Assembly (NCBI RefSeq): GCF_008728515.1
Contig: NC_044984.1
Span: 98,627,181 to 98,691,180 of the forward strand
DNA: 64,000 bases
Source of the DNA: Papio anubis
Taxonomy: Eukaryota; Chordata; Mammalia; Primates; Cercopithecidae
Reading direction: 5' to 3'
Below the pieces are notes generated by a model. That model was not told the DNA's origin. It saw only the letters and a list, made by a program, of their open reading frames with translations, and did not search any database. Positions 12,497 through 22,564 of the stretch are shown here, in pieces. Made by a program: the position numbers and the translations under genes. Each line of letters begins with the position of its first letter. The stretch's first letter is position 1.

Positions 12497-12604
12497 TTAA
12501 TACCCTGCACTCTATTGCCCAGGCTAGAGTGTGTGCCTCCATACCCAGCTAATTTTTGTATTTTTTGTAGAGATGAAGTTTCATGAGCTACCGTGCCCAG
12601 CCTG
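12497..12604 (-). mobile_element. Alu fragment with internal deletion
   Basis: cactctattgcccaggctag, agctaatttttgtatttttt and gagctaccgtgcccagcc only; the middle is gone. Confidence 0.8.
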
Positions 12605-12689
12605 CCTTTCTTTCCTTCTTTCTTTTCTTTGTTTTCTTTTCTTCTTTCTTTCTTTCTTTGCCCTTTCTTTTTCTCTTTCTTTCTTTTTT

Positions 12690-12791
12690 CTGAGACTATC
12701 TTATAGAACCTTCCATGACCTGCCCCACCTGTCTTATGTATAATGTTCATGGTGTAGATATCATGACAGGTGTTCCTAGATGTGCTGGTGT
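12690..12791 (+). repeat. Duplicate of 9672-9773 inside the microsatellite
   Basis: A 102 base non-repetitive block that matches 9672-9773 over its whole length at about 94 of 102 positions, same orientation, no gaps. On both sides it is flanked directly by C/T repeat. Confidence 0.95.
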
Positions 12792-13017
12792 CTTTCTTTT
12801 CTTTTCTTTTCCTTTTCTTTCCTTCCTTCCTTCCTTCTTTTCTTTCTTTCTTTCTTTCCTTTCCTTTCTTTCTTTCTCTTTCTTTCTCTCTTTCTTTCCC
12901 TCCCTCCCTCCCTCCCTCCCTCCCTTCCTTCCTTCCTTCCTTCCCTCCCTCCCTCCTTCCTTCCCTCCTTCTCTCCTTCCCTCCTTCCCTCCTTCCTTCC
13001 TTTCTCTCTCTTTTTAC

Positions 13018-13305
13018 TTTTTGAGACAGAGTTTTGCTTTTGTTGCCCAGGCTGGAGTGCAATGGCATAATCTGGGCTCCCTGCAACCTCCATCTCCTGG
13101 GTTCAAGCAATTCTCCTGCCTCAGCCTCCTGAGTAGCTGGAATTACAGGCACCTGCCACCACGCCCAGCTAATTTTTTGTATTTTTAGTAGAGATAGGGT
13201 TTCATCATGTTGGCCAGGCTGGTCTCAAACTCCTGACCTCAGGTAATCCACCCACCTCGGCCTCCCAAAGTGCTGAGATTACAGGTGTGAGCCACTGGAC
13301 CTGGC
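13018..13305 (-). mobile_element. Alu
   Basis: Antisense, directly abutting the microsatellite, which probably grew from its T tail. Confidence 0.93.
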
Positions 13306-13365
13306 CCCTTCCTCTCTCTTTCTGTCTCTCTCTCTCTCTCTCTTTTACTTTTTATTTTAATTTTT

Positions 13366-13948
13366 TTGAAATGGAGTATCACTGGCCGGGCGCGGTGGCT
13401 CATGCCTGTAATCCCAGCACTTTGGGAGACCCAGGTGGGTGGATCCAGTCAGGAGAATCAGACCATCCTGGCTAACACAATTGAAACCCGTCTCACTAAA
13501 ATACAAAAACCAGGTGTGGTGGCAGGTGCTATAGTCAGCTACTCAGGAGGCTGAGGCAAGAGGATGGTGAACCCGGGAGGTGGAGGCTTGAAGTGAACTG
13601 GTCGGCACCACTGCACTCTAGCCTGGGTGACAGGCTGAGACTCCATCTCAAAAAGAAAAAGAAATGGAATATCAGTCTGTCCCCAGGCTGGAGTACAGTG
13701 CTGTACAACCTCAGCTCACTGCAACCTCTACCTCCCAGGTTCAAGTAATTATCCTGCCTCAGCCTCCTGAGTAGCTGGGACTACAGGCTGCACTACCATG
13801 CCTGGCTAATTTTTGTATTTTTAGTAGAGACGGGGTTTCTTTCACCATGTTGGCCAGGCTGGTCTCCGAGACTCCTGACCTCATGTGATCCACACTCCTT
13901 GGCCTCTCAAAGTGCTGGGATTACAGTCATAAGCCACCGCGCCTGGCC
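13366..13948 (-). mobile_element. Alu split by a younger sense Alu
   Basis: Antisense Alu in two parts (13366-13382 and 13663-13948). The insert at 13383-13661 has near-duplicated flanks gaaatggagtatcac and gaaatggaatatcag. Confidence 0.88.
13383..13661 (+). mobile_element. AluY-like inserted in the previous Alu
   Basis: Starts with consensus ggccgggcgcggtggctcat; has many small deletions in the body. Confidence 0.88.
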
Positions 13949-14048
13949 TACAGTAGAACTTCTTTCAAAACTGGAACCAATCCTCTCAAACCCTGCCACT
14001 GCTTATCAATTAAATTTATGTCATATTATAACTCTGTTGTTGTCATTT

Positions 14049-14337
14049 CTTTTTTTTTTTTTTTTTGAGACGGAGTCTCACTCTTTTTGCCCAGGCACTA
14101 TCTCCACTCACTGCAACCTCTGCCTCTTGGGTTCAAGTGATTGTCCTGCCTCAGCCTCCTGAGTAGCTGGGATTACAGGTGCCTGCCACCACGCCTGGCT
14201 AATTTTTGTATTTTTAGTAGAGATGGGGTTTCTCCATGTTGGCCAGGCTGGTCTGAAACTCCTGAACTCAGGTGATCCAGCCCGCCTTGGCCTCCCAAAG
14301 TGCTGAGATTACAGACGGTAAGCCACCGTGCCTGGCC
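14049..14337 (-). mobile_element. Alu
   Basis: Antisense with long T head; repeated flank ttgttgtcattt (14036 and 14339). Confidence 0.93.
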
Positions 14338-14532
14338 CTTGTTGTCATTTCAACAGTATTCACAGCATCTTCATCAGGAGTAGATTCTATCTCTAGGAAA
14401 TCATTATTTGCTCATCCATAAGAAGCAACTCCTCATCCATTCAAGTTTTACATGAGATTACAGTAATTCAGTCATATCATCAGACTCTATTTTTTGTGGG
14501 TTTTTTTTCTTCTTTTTCTGTGTTTGTTTGTT

Positions 14533-15137
14533 TTTTTTTTGAGACAGGGTTTCACTCTGTCACCCAGGCTGTGCTGCAGTGATGCAGTCATGGCTCACTG
14601 TGGCCTCAACCTCCCAGGCTCAAATGATCCTCCTGCCTCAGCCTCTCAAGTACTTGGGACTACAGGCACATGCCACCACACCCAGCTAATTTTTTTTTTT
14701 TTTTTTTGAGATGGAGTCTCAATCTGTCCCTAGGCTGGAGTACAGTGGCGTGATCTCGGCTCACAGCAACCTCTGCCTCCCGGGTTCAAGCAATTCTCCT
14801 GCCTCAACTTCCCAAGTAGCTGGGACTACAGGCGCATGCCACCATGCCCAGCTAATTTTTTTTTGTATTTTTAGTAGAGATGGAGTTTCATCATGTTGGC
14901 TAGGATGGTCTCGATCTCCTGACCTCGTGATCCTCCCTCCTTGGCCTCCCAAAGTGCTGGGATGACAGGTGTGAGCCACCATGCCCGGCCCACCCAGCTA
15001 ATTTTTAATTTTTTTTGTAGAGACAGGGTCCCACTATGTTGCCCAGGCTAGTCTTGAATTCCTGAGCTCAAGCAATCCTCCTACCTTGACCTCCCAAAGT
15101 GCTAGCATTTTAGATGTGCACCATCATGCCTGGCCTT
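14533..15137 (-). mobile_element. AluJ split by a younger Alu
   Basis: Old antisense Alu (14533-14694 and 14991-15137) with J-type gagacagggtcccactatgt. Insert at 14695-14990 duplicated cacccagctaattttt (14679-14694, 14991-15006). Confidence 0.9.
14695..14990 (-). mobile_element. AluS/Y inserted in an AluJ
   Basis: Full-length antisense, 16-base target duplication intact on both sides. Confidence 0.93.
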
Positions 15138-15720
15138 CTCTTTTAATTCTCGTTCTCTTGTTATTTCCACTATATCTTCAGTTACTTCCTCCACTGAAGT
15201 CTTGAATTCATCAAAGTCACTCATAAGGGTTGGAATCACTTTCTTCCAAACTTGTGTTAATGTTGATAAGTTGACTTTTTCCCATGAATCATGAATGATC
15301 TGAATGGCATCTAGAATGGTGAATCCTTTCCAGAAGGTTTTCAGCTTACTTTGCCCAGATTCGTCAGAGGAATCACTGTCTATGGCACCTATAGCCTTAT
15401 AATATGCATTTCTTAAATAATAAGACTTGAAAGTCAAAATTACTCCTTTATCCCTGGGCTGCAGAATGGGTTTTGTGTTAGTAGTCATGAAAACAACATT
15501 CATCTCCTTGTACGTCTCCATCAGATCTCTTGGGTGACCACATGCACTGTCAATGACCAGTAATATTTTCAAAAGTCTTTTGTTCTGAGTAATAGGTCTC
15601 AACAGTGGCTTTAAAATAAACCATGTTGTAAACAGATGTGCTGTCATTCAGGCTTTGTTGTTGTTCCATTTCTAGAGCAAGGGCAGAGTAGATTTATCAT
15701 AATTCTTAAGGGGCCCTAAG
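15102..15720 (-). mobile_element. Tigger1 (pogo/Tc1-mariner) transposase fossil
   Basis: On the minus strand an unbroken 181-codon frame (15647 to 15102) reads MTAHLFTTWF..., KILLVIDSACGHPRDLMETY, TNTKPILQPRDKGVILTFKS, then SGQSKLKTFWKGFTILDAIQ. This is the DDE endonuclease core and downstream helical part of a Tigger1 transposase; the DSACGHP segment corresponds to the family DNAPGHP. Just before the ATG the frame reads WNNKA then a stop, and further upstream a 68-codon frame (15706-15912) ends NENLRAP, so the copy is broken by stops and shifts. It is an inert DNA transposon relic in antisense to TXNRD1. Confidence 0.85.
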
Positions 15721-15960
15721 ATTTTCATTGTAAGTCCTTTTTTTCATTTGTCTCCTGTTTAAATCATAAGTATAGAAACACCTTAATATGGTCATTATTT
15801 GATGGTAGTGAGATGGAAAATACTTTGCCATCTTAGAAAGGGTAATGACTAAATACTGGCCTAATGCATGTTTTTCCTCCGAGAAGGAGGAAAGCCACTT
15901 AATGGTCAACATTGAATCCTGTCAAGCAGAGTAGGAGGTAATATAGCCTCCTTTATAGCA
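15721..15960 (-). mobile_element. Probable upstream part of the Tigger1 fossil
   Basis: Continuation on the minus strand ending in NENLRAP, which fits the residues before the Tigger core. The rest (for example KMAKYFPSHYHQ) is not recognisable to me. Too decayed to be certain. Confidence 0.4.
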
Positions 15961-16183
15961 ATACAGCCTCAGGATATTCCTGAGATTATTGAAAGATTAA
16001 ATAGACTGGGCATGGTGGCTCACGCCTATAATCTTAGCATTTTGGGAGGCCGAGGCAAGTGGATCAGCTGAGGTCAGGAGTTTGAGACCAGCCTGGCCAA
16101 CATGGTGAAACCCTGTCTCTGCTAAAAATACAAAAAAAATTAGCCAGGTGTAGTGGCACGAGCCTGTAATCTCAGCTACTCAG

Positions 16184-16937
16184 TTTCATGCACATTCATG
16201 TAAAGAGACCACCAAACAGGTTTTGTGTGAGCAGCAAGGCTGTTTATTTCACCTGGGTGCAGGCAGGTTGAGTCTGAAAAGAGAGTCAGCAAAGGGTGGT
16301 GGGATTATGATTAGTTCTTTTTTTTTTTGAGATGGAGTCTCACTCTGTCGTCCAGGCTGGAGTGCAGTGGCTCGATCTCGGCTCACTGCAAGCTCCGCCT
16401 CCCAGGTTCGCACCATTCTCCTGCCTCAGCCTCCCGAGTAGCTGGGACTATGGGCACCCGCCACCACGCCCAGCTTATTTTTTTGTATTTTTAGCAGAGC
16501 CAGGATGATCTCGATCTCCTGACCTCGTGATCCACCCACCTCGGCCTCCCAAAGTGCTGGGATTACAGGCGTGAGCCACCGCGCCTGGCCATATTATTAA
16601 TCCTTATAGGTTTTGGGATAGGTGGTGGAGTTAGGAGCAATGTTTTGCAGGCAAGGGGTGGATCTCACACAGTACATTCTCAAGGGTGGGGATAATTACA
16701 AAGAACCTTCTTAAGGGTGGGGGAGATTACAAAGAACCTTCTTAAGAGTGGGGGAGATTACAAAGTACATTGATCAGTTAGGGTGGGGCAGAAACAAATC
16801 ACAATGGTGGAATGTCATCAGTTAAGTCTATTTTCACTTCTTTTGTGGATCTTCAGTTGCTTCAGGTCATCTGGATGTATATGTGCAGGTCACAGGGGAT
16901 ATATATGATGCCTTAACTTGGGCCCAGAGGCCTGACA
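16184..16937 (-). mobile_element. Solo LTR7 (HERV-H type), split by AluY
   Basis: The reverse strand starts TGTCAGGCCTCTGGGCCCAA and continues with typical LTR7 blocks: repeated CCCACCCTTAAGAAGG-type units (16680-16760), a polyadenylation-type AAATAAACAGCC near 16240 and the terminal GGTGGTCTCTTTACATG segment. The five-base CTCAG flanks it on both sides (16179-16183 and 16938-16942), as expected for this retrovirus class. It landed inside an older Alu, and an AluY (16318-16590) later landed inside it. There is no internal retroviral sequence, so it is a recombined solo LTR with no coding capacity. Confidence 0.9.
16318..16590 (-). mobile_element. AluY inside LTR7
   Basis: Antisense, near-consensus (gtgcagtggctcgatctcgg), with a short deletion of the segment before ccaggatgatctcgat. 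Confidence 0.93.
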
Positions 16938-17062
16938 CTCAGGAGGCAGAGGTTGCCCTGAGCCAAGACTGAGCCAATGCACTCCAGCCTGAGCAACAGA
17001 GCGGGACTCTAGAAAGAAAGATGTATTTGGATTCACTTTAAGAAAGAGTAAATAAGCATTTA

Positions 17063-17190
17063 GGGCTGGGCACTGTGACGCATGCCTGTAATCCGGTGGC
17101 CAACCTGGTGAATCCCTGTCTCTACTAAAAATACAAAAATTAGCTGGGCATGGTGGCGAGTCTCTGTAATCCTAGCTACTTGGGAGGCTG
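17063..17190 (+). mobile_element. Alu fragment
   Basis: Sense, internally deleted, ends at cttgggaggctga where the LTR-like element begins. Confidence 0.8.
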
Positions 17191-17551
17191 ATGTTATAAG
17201 TAAAGTTTCAGTGCCGCAAAAGAAATAGCACTTGAATATAAAGTTTTCTTTTTAATTCTCAGCAAGGCAAGTTACTTCTATAGAAGGGGATTCCCTTGGG
17301 GTTCTTATCCCTGACACATGTGGCCCCTGCTGCTGTGTCCTTCCCCTATTGGCTAGGGTTAGACTGCACAGGCTAAACTAATTCCGATTGGCTAATTTAA
17401 AGAGAGTGACAGGGTGCGTGGTTTCCCCGGAAAAATTGTTATGACAGAGCAGGTAGTGAGTCAGGGTGGGGTAGGTAATCGGAATGAGTTAGGGTGGAGT
17501 AGGTAATCGAAAAAGGTTGCTTTAGGAGGAAGTTAAGTTTAAAAGAAGTAG
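17191..17551 (-). mobile_element. Unidentified LTR-like element
   Basis: Between an Alu fragment and a later AluY. Read on the minus strand it begins near TGCCTACTTC, has two near repeats of CGATTACCTACYCCACCCT, a GCCAATAGG/CCAATCGG pair of CCAAT-like boxes, a probable AATTAAA signal and an end ...TTATAACA. The TG...CA ends, CCAAT boxes and length of about 360 bp suggest a primate retroviral LTR. I cannot name the family and see no clear target duplication. Confidence 0.5.
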
Positions 17552-17558
17552 GCAAAAG

Positions 17559-17857
17559 GCCCAGCACTGTGGCTCATGCCTGTATTCCAAGTACTTTGGG
17601 AGGCCTAGGCCGTCGGATCACGAGGTCAGGAGATCAAGACCATCCTGGCTAAGGTGAAACCCAGTCTCTGCTAAAAATACAAAAAAATTAGCCGGGCCTG
17701 GTGGCGGGCGCCTGTAGTCCCAGCTACTCGGGAGGTTGAGGCAGGAGAATGGCATGAACCCAGGAGGTGGAGCTTGCAGTGAGCCGAGATCGCGCCACTG
17801 CATTCCAGCCTGGGCGAGAGGGCGAGATTCCATCTCAAAAAAGAAAGAAAAAAAAAA
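17559..17857 (+). mobile_element. AluY
   Basis: Sense, with ggtggcgggcgcctgtagtc and cgagatcgcgccactgca. Confidence 0.93.
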
Positions 17858-17930
17858 GTAGAAGGCAAGGAATTGAACATACTGGCATACTGATTCTTTG
17901 AAAAAGAAAGTTAGAACTCATATCTAACAC

Positions 17931-18042
17931 TGAGGCAGGAGAATTGCTTGAACCTGGGAGGCAGAGGGTGCAGTGAGCTGAGATAGCGCCATTGCACTCC
18001 AGCCTGGGCGACAAAAGTGAGACTCCCTCTCAAAAAAAAAAA
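17931..18042 (+). mobile_element. Alu right-monomer fragment
   Basis: Begins at actgaggcaggagaattgct and ends in an A tail just before the RPL28 pseudogene. Confidence 0.85.
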
Positions 18043-18063
18043 AACATTTAAAATCCATAGATA

Positions 18064-18870
18064 CTTTTTCGGTCTCCGGCTGCCGCTGCAAGAGAAGCCG
18101 CCATGTCTGCGCATCTGCAATGGGTGGTTAGCACTGCTCCAGTTTCCTGTGAAGAGGAGTAAGGAGACCTACAGCACCGAGCCCAATAACTTGAAAGCCT
18201 GCAACTGCTTCCGCTACATTGGGCTTATTCACTGCAAGACTGTGGGCGTGGAGCCGGCAGCCTACGGCAAAGGTGTCGTGGTCGTGAAGCAGAGATCCAG
18301 CCAGCGGAAGCCTGCCACCTCCTACGTGCAGACCACCATCAACAAGAATGCTCAGGCTGGGCACGGTGGCTCACGCCTGTAATCCCAGCACTTCTGGAAG
18401 GCGGAGGCGGGCGGATCACGAGGTCAGGAGTTCGAGACCAGCCTGACCAACATAGTGAAACCCCGTCTCTACTAAAAATACAAAAATTAGCCGGGCATGG
18501 TAGCGTGTGCCTATAGTCCCAGCTACTCAGGAGGCTGAGGCAGGACAATCACTTGAACCCAGGAGGCAGAGGTTGTGGTGAGCCGAGATTGCGTCACTGC
18601 ACTCCAGCCTGGGCAACAGAGTGAGACTCCATCTCAAAAAAACAAACAAACAGCAACAAAAAAACAAGAATGCTCGTGCCACCCTCAGCAGCATTAGACG
18701 CAGGATCCTCAAGAACAAGTACCGCCCTGACCTGCACCTGCAGGGCCAGCGCCAACCTGCAGCAGCCAGAAGCCTGTGATGGTGAAGAGGAAGCGGACGG
18801 CCTCACCAAGAGCTCCTGAGCCCCCTGCCCCCAAAGCAATAGTCAGCTGACTTTCTCAAAAAAAAAACAA
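18064..18870 (+). pseudogene. RPL28: RPL28 processed pseudogene, split by an Alu
   Basis: Intronless copy of ribosomal protein L28 mRNA. The 5' leader is followed by ATG (18102) and MSAHLQW; further on TYSTEPNNLKACN, KTVGVEPAAYGKGVVVVKQR and RKPATSYVQTTINKNA are readable. The N-terminal part carries a frame disruption after HLQW. An AluS/Y (18354-18662) interrupts the codons for NKNA, with duplicated target AACAAGAATGCTC at 18341-18353 and 18663-18675; the remainder then resumes (ATLSSIRR, then NKYRPDL) and ends in a 3' untranslated stretch (caaagcaatagtcagctgac) and an A tail. Near-matching flanks AAAATCCATAGATA (18050-18063) and AAAATCTATAGATA (19141-19154) look like the original insertion duplication. 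Non-functional. Confidence 0.93.
18354..18662 (+). mobile_element. Alu inside the RPL28 pseudogene
   Basis: Full-length sense copy with a 13-base target duplication. Confidence 0.95.
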
Positions 18871-18887
18871 AAAACCAAAAAAAAAAC

Positions 18888-19140
18888 GAATCACGAAGTC
18901 AGGAGATGGAGACCATCCTGGCTAACACGGTGAAAACCTGTCTCTACTAAAAATACTAAAAATTAGCCGGGCGTGGTGGCGGGCGCCTGTAGTCCCAGCT
19001 ACTTGGGAGGCTGAGACAGGAGAATGGCCTGAACCTGGAAGGCGGAGATTGCAGTGAGTCGAGATAGTGACACTGCACCATAGCCTGGGTGACAGAGTGA
19101 GACTCCATCTCAAAAACAAAACAAAACAAACAAAAAACAA
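18888..19140 (+). mobile_element. AluY, 5'-truncated, in the pseudogene A tail
   Basis: Begins at cgaatcacgaagtcaggaga and has an aaac-rich tail; inserted into the A tail of the retropseudogene. Confidence 0.9.
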
Positions 19141-19154
19141 AAAATCTATAGATA

Positions 19155-19838
19155 AAGGAATTCAGATATATACTGGTGGAGAACTATAAGGTTCTCATCT
19201 GTCTTTGGGGTGGAGAAATTGGTCTGAATGCCTGTTAATGAGACATAGGTCGCTCTCAGTTCAAACCAGGGCCTAGAGCGTTAGGAAGATCCAAGGCTCC
19301 TTCAGGCTCAGCTCCACGAAGTGACCATAGCTTTCTGTTAACGACTGGTAGCCATCAACTGTCTCGGGAGTCTGGGATTTTGGCTGTCAGAAAAATTAGA
19401 GGGGGATGTTCCTCTCAAGATCAACTATCTAATAATGTTTAAGAATTTAGAGGTTAATAATAATAAGCTATGTGACACTTCTTTCATCTTAGGATCTAAT
19501 AGCTGTTTACCACTACTAATTAGTATATAACTCCTTGGCTGATGGTGAGGGTGGTTGATCTGCACTTTTATGAGATGAAACATCTGAGAGTTGAGTTGAA
19601 TGGAGTCTGTACCTCTTGAGGTACTTCTGATGAGTGATTTCCTACATGAAAACTATTTTCTTTCCTCTAAGATTGAAATGGGACACTGAGCAACCCAAAG
19701 CAAGTGGATTGCAGAAGGGGAATATTCTGCATGTACTAGCACGTGCACATTATGCATGTGTGTACATGTAATGCAGAATGCAGGCACTAATTTTTAAAGA
19801 CATTTTTTCATGTTCCTTTCACTCCTTTTAGCCAGTTG
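19155..19838 (+). other. TXNRD1 intron, unique sequence
   Basis: Nothing recognised. An alternating TG/AC-rich patch near 19738-19775 (gcacgtgcacattatgcatg) could adopt Z-DNA but is short. Confidence 0.5.
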
Positions 19839-19860
19839 TTTAAGAAAATTATGTTTTTCT

Positions 19861-20022
19861 AGCCGGGAGTGGTGGCGCATGCTTGTAATCCCAGCTACTC
19901 GCGAGACTGAGGCAGCAGAACTGCTTGAACCCAGGAGGTAGAGGTTGGTTGCAGTGAGCCGAGATCGTACCACTGTACTCCAGCCTGGGCAACAAGAGCA
20001 AAACTCCGTCTCAAAAAAAAAA
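19861..20022 (+). mobile_element. Alu right-monomer element (FRAM-like)
   Basis: Starts gccgggagtggtggcgcatg, about 160 bases; flanks gaaaattatgttttt occur at both ends, so this short element inserted as such. Confidence 0.85.
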
Positions 20023-20166
20023 AGAAAATTATGTTTTTTTTCTTCTGACAAGAAAAGACAAGCTCTGAGTAATGAGAATATACACACTGTGGAAAATGGC
20101 ATGCTTAGCCATAGAATGCTAATTAAAAGTAAAATGCAAAAATGAATATGCTACTCCTTGAGTTAG

Positions 20167-20454
20167 GTTTTTTGTTTTTTTGGAGATGAAGTTTCGCTCT
20201 TGTTGCCCAGGAGTGCAATGACGCGATCTTGGCTCACTGCAACCTCCGTCTCCCAGGTTCAAGTGATTCTCCTGCCTCAGCCTCCCAAGTAGCTGGGATT
20301 ACAGGCATGCGCCACCATGCCTGGCTAATTTTGTATTTTTAGTAAAGAAGGGGTTTCTCCGTGTTGGTCGGGCTGGTCTCGAACTCCCAACCTCAGGCGA
20401 TCCACCTGCCTCCCAAAGTTCTGGGATTACAGGTATGAGCCACTGCACCCCACC
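20167..20454 (-). mobile_element. Alu
   Basis: Antisense; flank ttgagttaggtttt / ttgagttaagtttt duplicated around it. Confidence 0.92.
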
Positions 20455-20629
20455 TTGAGTTAAGTTTTGGTCAGTGTCCACTGTAATGTTTTGTTGACAG
20501 TTACTGTGAATGACCAATTTGTAAAAGGGGAAAATCCAAACTTCTAACCACACTGAGGTCATCATGGATTTATACCATGCATGAGGCCGTAATGATTATA
20601 ATAACTCAACTATTGAGTCTTTTACATCT

Positions 20630-20860
20630 ATTTACATCCTTTACATCTATTTACTCATCTCATTCTCCACAATCACCACATAAGGTGTAGATAATTTATT
20701 TATCACCATTTTACACATGAGTAAAGAAAGCACTCCTTTACTCACCACAAGGGAGAGGTAACAGAACTTGCCTAAGGGCATGCAGCTTGCCAGCAGAAAA
20801 GGCAGGTTATGTGATTTCATTGCAGGCTCTTATAACTATTGAGCTATACTGCTTGTTAGT
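20630..20860 (-). mobile_element. MIR SINE
   Basis: catctcattctccacaatca, accattttacacatgagtaa and cttgcctaagggcatgcagc in antisense MIR order. Confidence 0.65.
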
Positions 20861-21499
20861 AGAAAGCCAGATGATGCTATGGGATTAGCCCAGAGATTTA
20901 CAAAAGAGGAGACCTGGGCACATTTGAAGGCAGAATGGCTTGAACGGCCCTGAATACAAGATAGGAAGAGGATGTTGAAGAAAGGTGGGGTCCCCTAAGA
21001 CCACTTGGAATTAGGATAGGTTATCGGTTGTTGTGCTCTGGTAAAGGTAGGCTTTAGCAGAGGTAGAACAATCCTTATTCTTCTGAGTATAAGTATAGAG
21101 AGCTGCTGTGAAGAGAAGACACAGAAGTGAAAGTAACTTGTACCTGATGACTTGAGCTTCTGGGCAGTGTGCTGGAGCTGGCTTGTACCAGCTCAAGAGA
21201 GCCCTTGTTAGACATCAAGGAATTTTGCAAGAAGGTTGGTAGCTTGAAATTAGCCAAAGTGGGAATATGTCAACTCCGGAAATTAGCAAATACTACAAAT
21301 GAGGGCCTCCTCACCACCACTCAGAACTGGTTTACCAGAACACCTTACACTCCCTTTCTTCTCTTTTCCGCTTCACTAACAGTAAAAAGCCTGCTGAAGT
21401 GCCAGTTGAATTCAAACCTTGAGTGAGTGCCGATTATGGGAAAGGCACTGTGCCAGATCCCAGGGTAAGAAAGACCAACCCCTCAAGTGAATAATACTG
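20861..21499 (+). other. TXNRD1 intron, possible ancient repeat
   Basis: cttgtaccagctcaagagag and ggaattttgcaagaaggttg feel like an old interspersed repeat whose family I cannot name. An 85-codon frame here is not convincing as a gene. Confidence 0.35.
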
Positions 21500-21690
21500 T
21501 GATGGAGAGTGAAGAGCGTGCAGGTGTAAATCCTGGACTAGCTGTCGGCTCTTGAGACAGTCACTTAACCTTGGGTTACTCATCTGTAAAAGGAGATAAT
21601 AATACATATTCCAAAGGGTTATTGAGATGACTAATGAGAACGTAAAGCTCCTGGCACAGAGGTGTTCAATAGGTGATGGTTCTAAGTGGC
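21500..21690 (+). mobile_element. MIR SINE
   Basis: cacttaaccttgggttactc, atctgtaaaaggagataata and gctcctggcacagaggtgtt in sense MIR order. Confidence 0.75.
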
Positions 21691-21745
21691 TGACATGTAA
21701 ACAGATGTCTTTCATATAGCTTGATATAAGAAATAAAGACGGGAG

Positions 21746-22345
21746 CGGGGCACAGTGGCTCATGCCTGTAATCCCAGCACTTTGGGAGGCTGAGGTGAGA
21801 GGATTGTTTGAGCCCAGGAGTTCGATACCAGCCTGAACAGCAGGTGATGCCTGTCTCCTGCAAAAATTTTTAAATTAGGCATAGGCTGAGGCGCGGTGGC
21901 TCCTGCTGTAATCCCAGCACTTTGGGAGGCTGGCGGGTGGATCTGCAGGGTCAGGAGATCAAGGTATCTTGGCCTTACGGTGAGAGCATCTCTACTAAAA
22001 ATACAAAAAAAAAAAAAAAAAAAAAAAAAATTAGCTAGGTATGCTGGCAGGCTGTAGTCCCATGCCTTGGGAGGCTGAAGGCAGGAGAATGGCGTGAACC
22101 CGGGAGAAGCGGAGCTTGCGTGGGCTGAGATCATGCCACTGCATTCCATACAGGCAACAAGTGGAACTCTATCTCAAAAGAAAAAATTAGTCAAAGGGCA
22201 TGGTGAGTGTACGCCTCTGGCCCGGCAGGAAGCTGAGGCGTGAGGATCATTTGAGCCCACGAGTTTGAGGCTGTGGTGAGCTATGATTGCACCACTGCAC
22301 TCTAGCCTGGATGACACAGCAAGATTCTGTCTCCAAAAAACAAGC
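21746..22345 (+). mobile_element. Old Alu split by a younger one
   Basis: Left part 21746-21886, right part about 22180-22345; a sense AluY-like copy lies between, with aaattaggcata / aaaattagtcaaa flanks. Confidence 0.85.
21887..22178 (+). mobile_element. AluY-like with many small deletions
   Basis: gctgaggcgcggtggctcct start, long poly-A middle (22006-22030), body full of single-base losses, which may partly be sequence error. Confidence 0.85.
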
Positions 22346-22564
22346 AAATAAAATAAATAAAGACAGAATGACTACAGGTCATATAGTCCCCTGAGTAGAT
22401 TCCAGAGTTTTCAGGGTGGATGTTTCATGGATGATTTTTTTCCTTGGTTGTTATCAGAAAGTTACCGGGGGGTTTTTGTCCCTACAGATCAAGTTTACTG
22501 GGTTTACTTGTTGCTTTTACCTCTTTTTAGCCTGTTCCTCACTATATATTATTTATTCGTAAGA

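Larger units (their letters stand above)
12440..13017. repeat. Long polypyrimidine (CTTT/CTTC/CCCT) microsatellite
   Basis: Nearly pure C/T on the plus strand in 12455-12500, 12605-12689 and 12792-13017, with (tttc)n, (cctt)n and (ccct)n phases. It is broken by an Alu fragment (12497-12604) and by a 102 bp non-repeat block (12690-12791). The long apparent reading frames here are artefacts of the repeat. Such purine-pyrimidine strand asymmetry can form triplex (H-DNA). Confidence 0.95.
16004..17018 (+). mobile_element. Alu split by a solo LTR7
   Basis: Sense Alu pieces 16004-16183 and 16938-17018 separated by the LTR; part of the right monomer is missing. Confidence 0.85.

Noticed and set aside
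12406..13188. Long frames rich in K/R/E/G or S/F/L/P
   Set aside because: They are translations of the C/T microsatellite and adjoining Alus, with no protein features.
21169..21426. 85-codon frame
   Set aside because: Sequence looks like an old interspersed repeat; no coding evidence.
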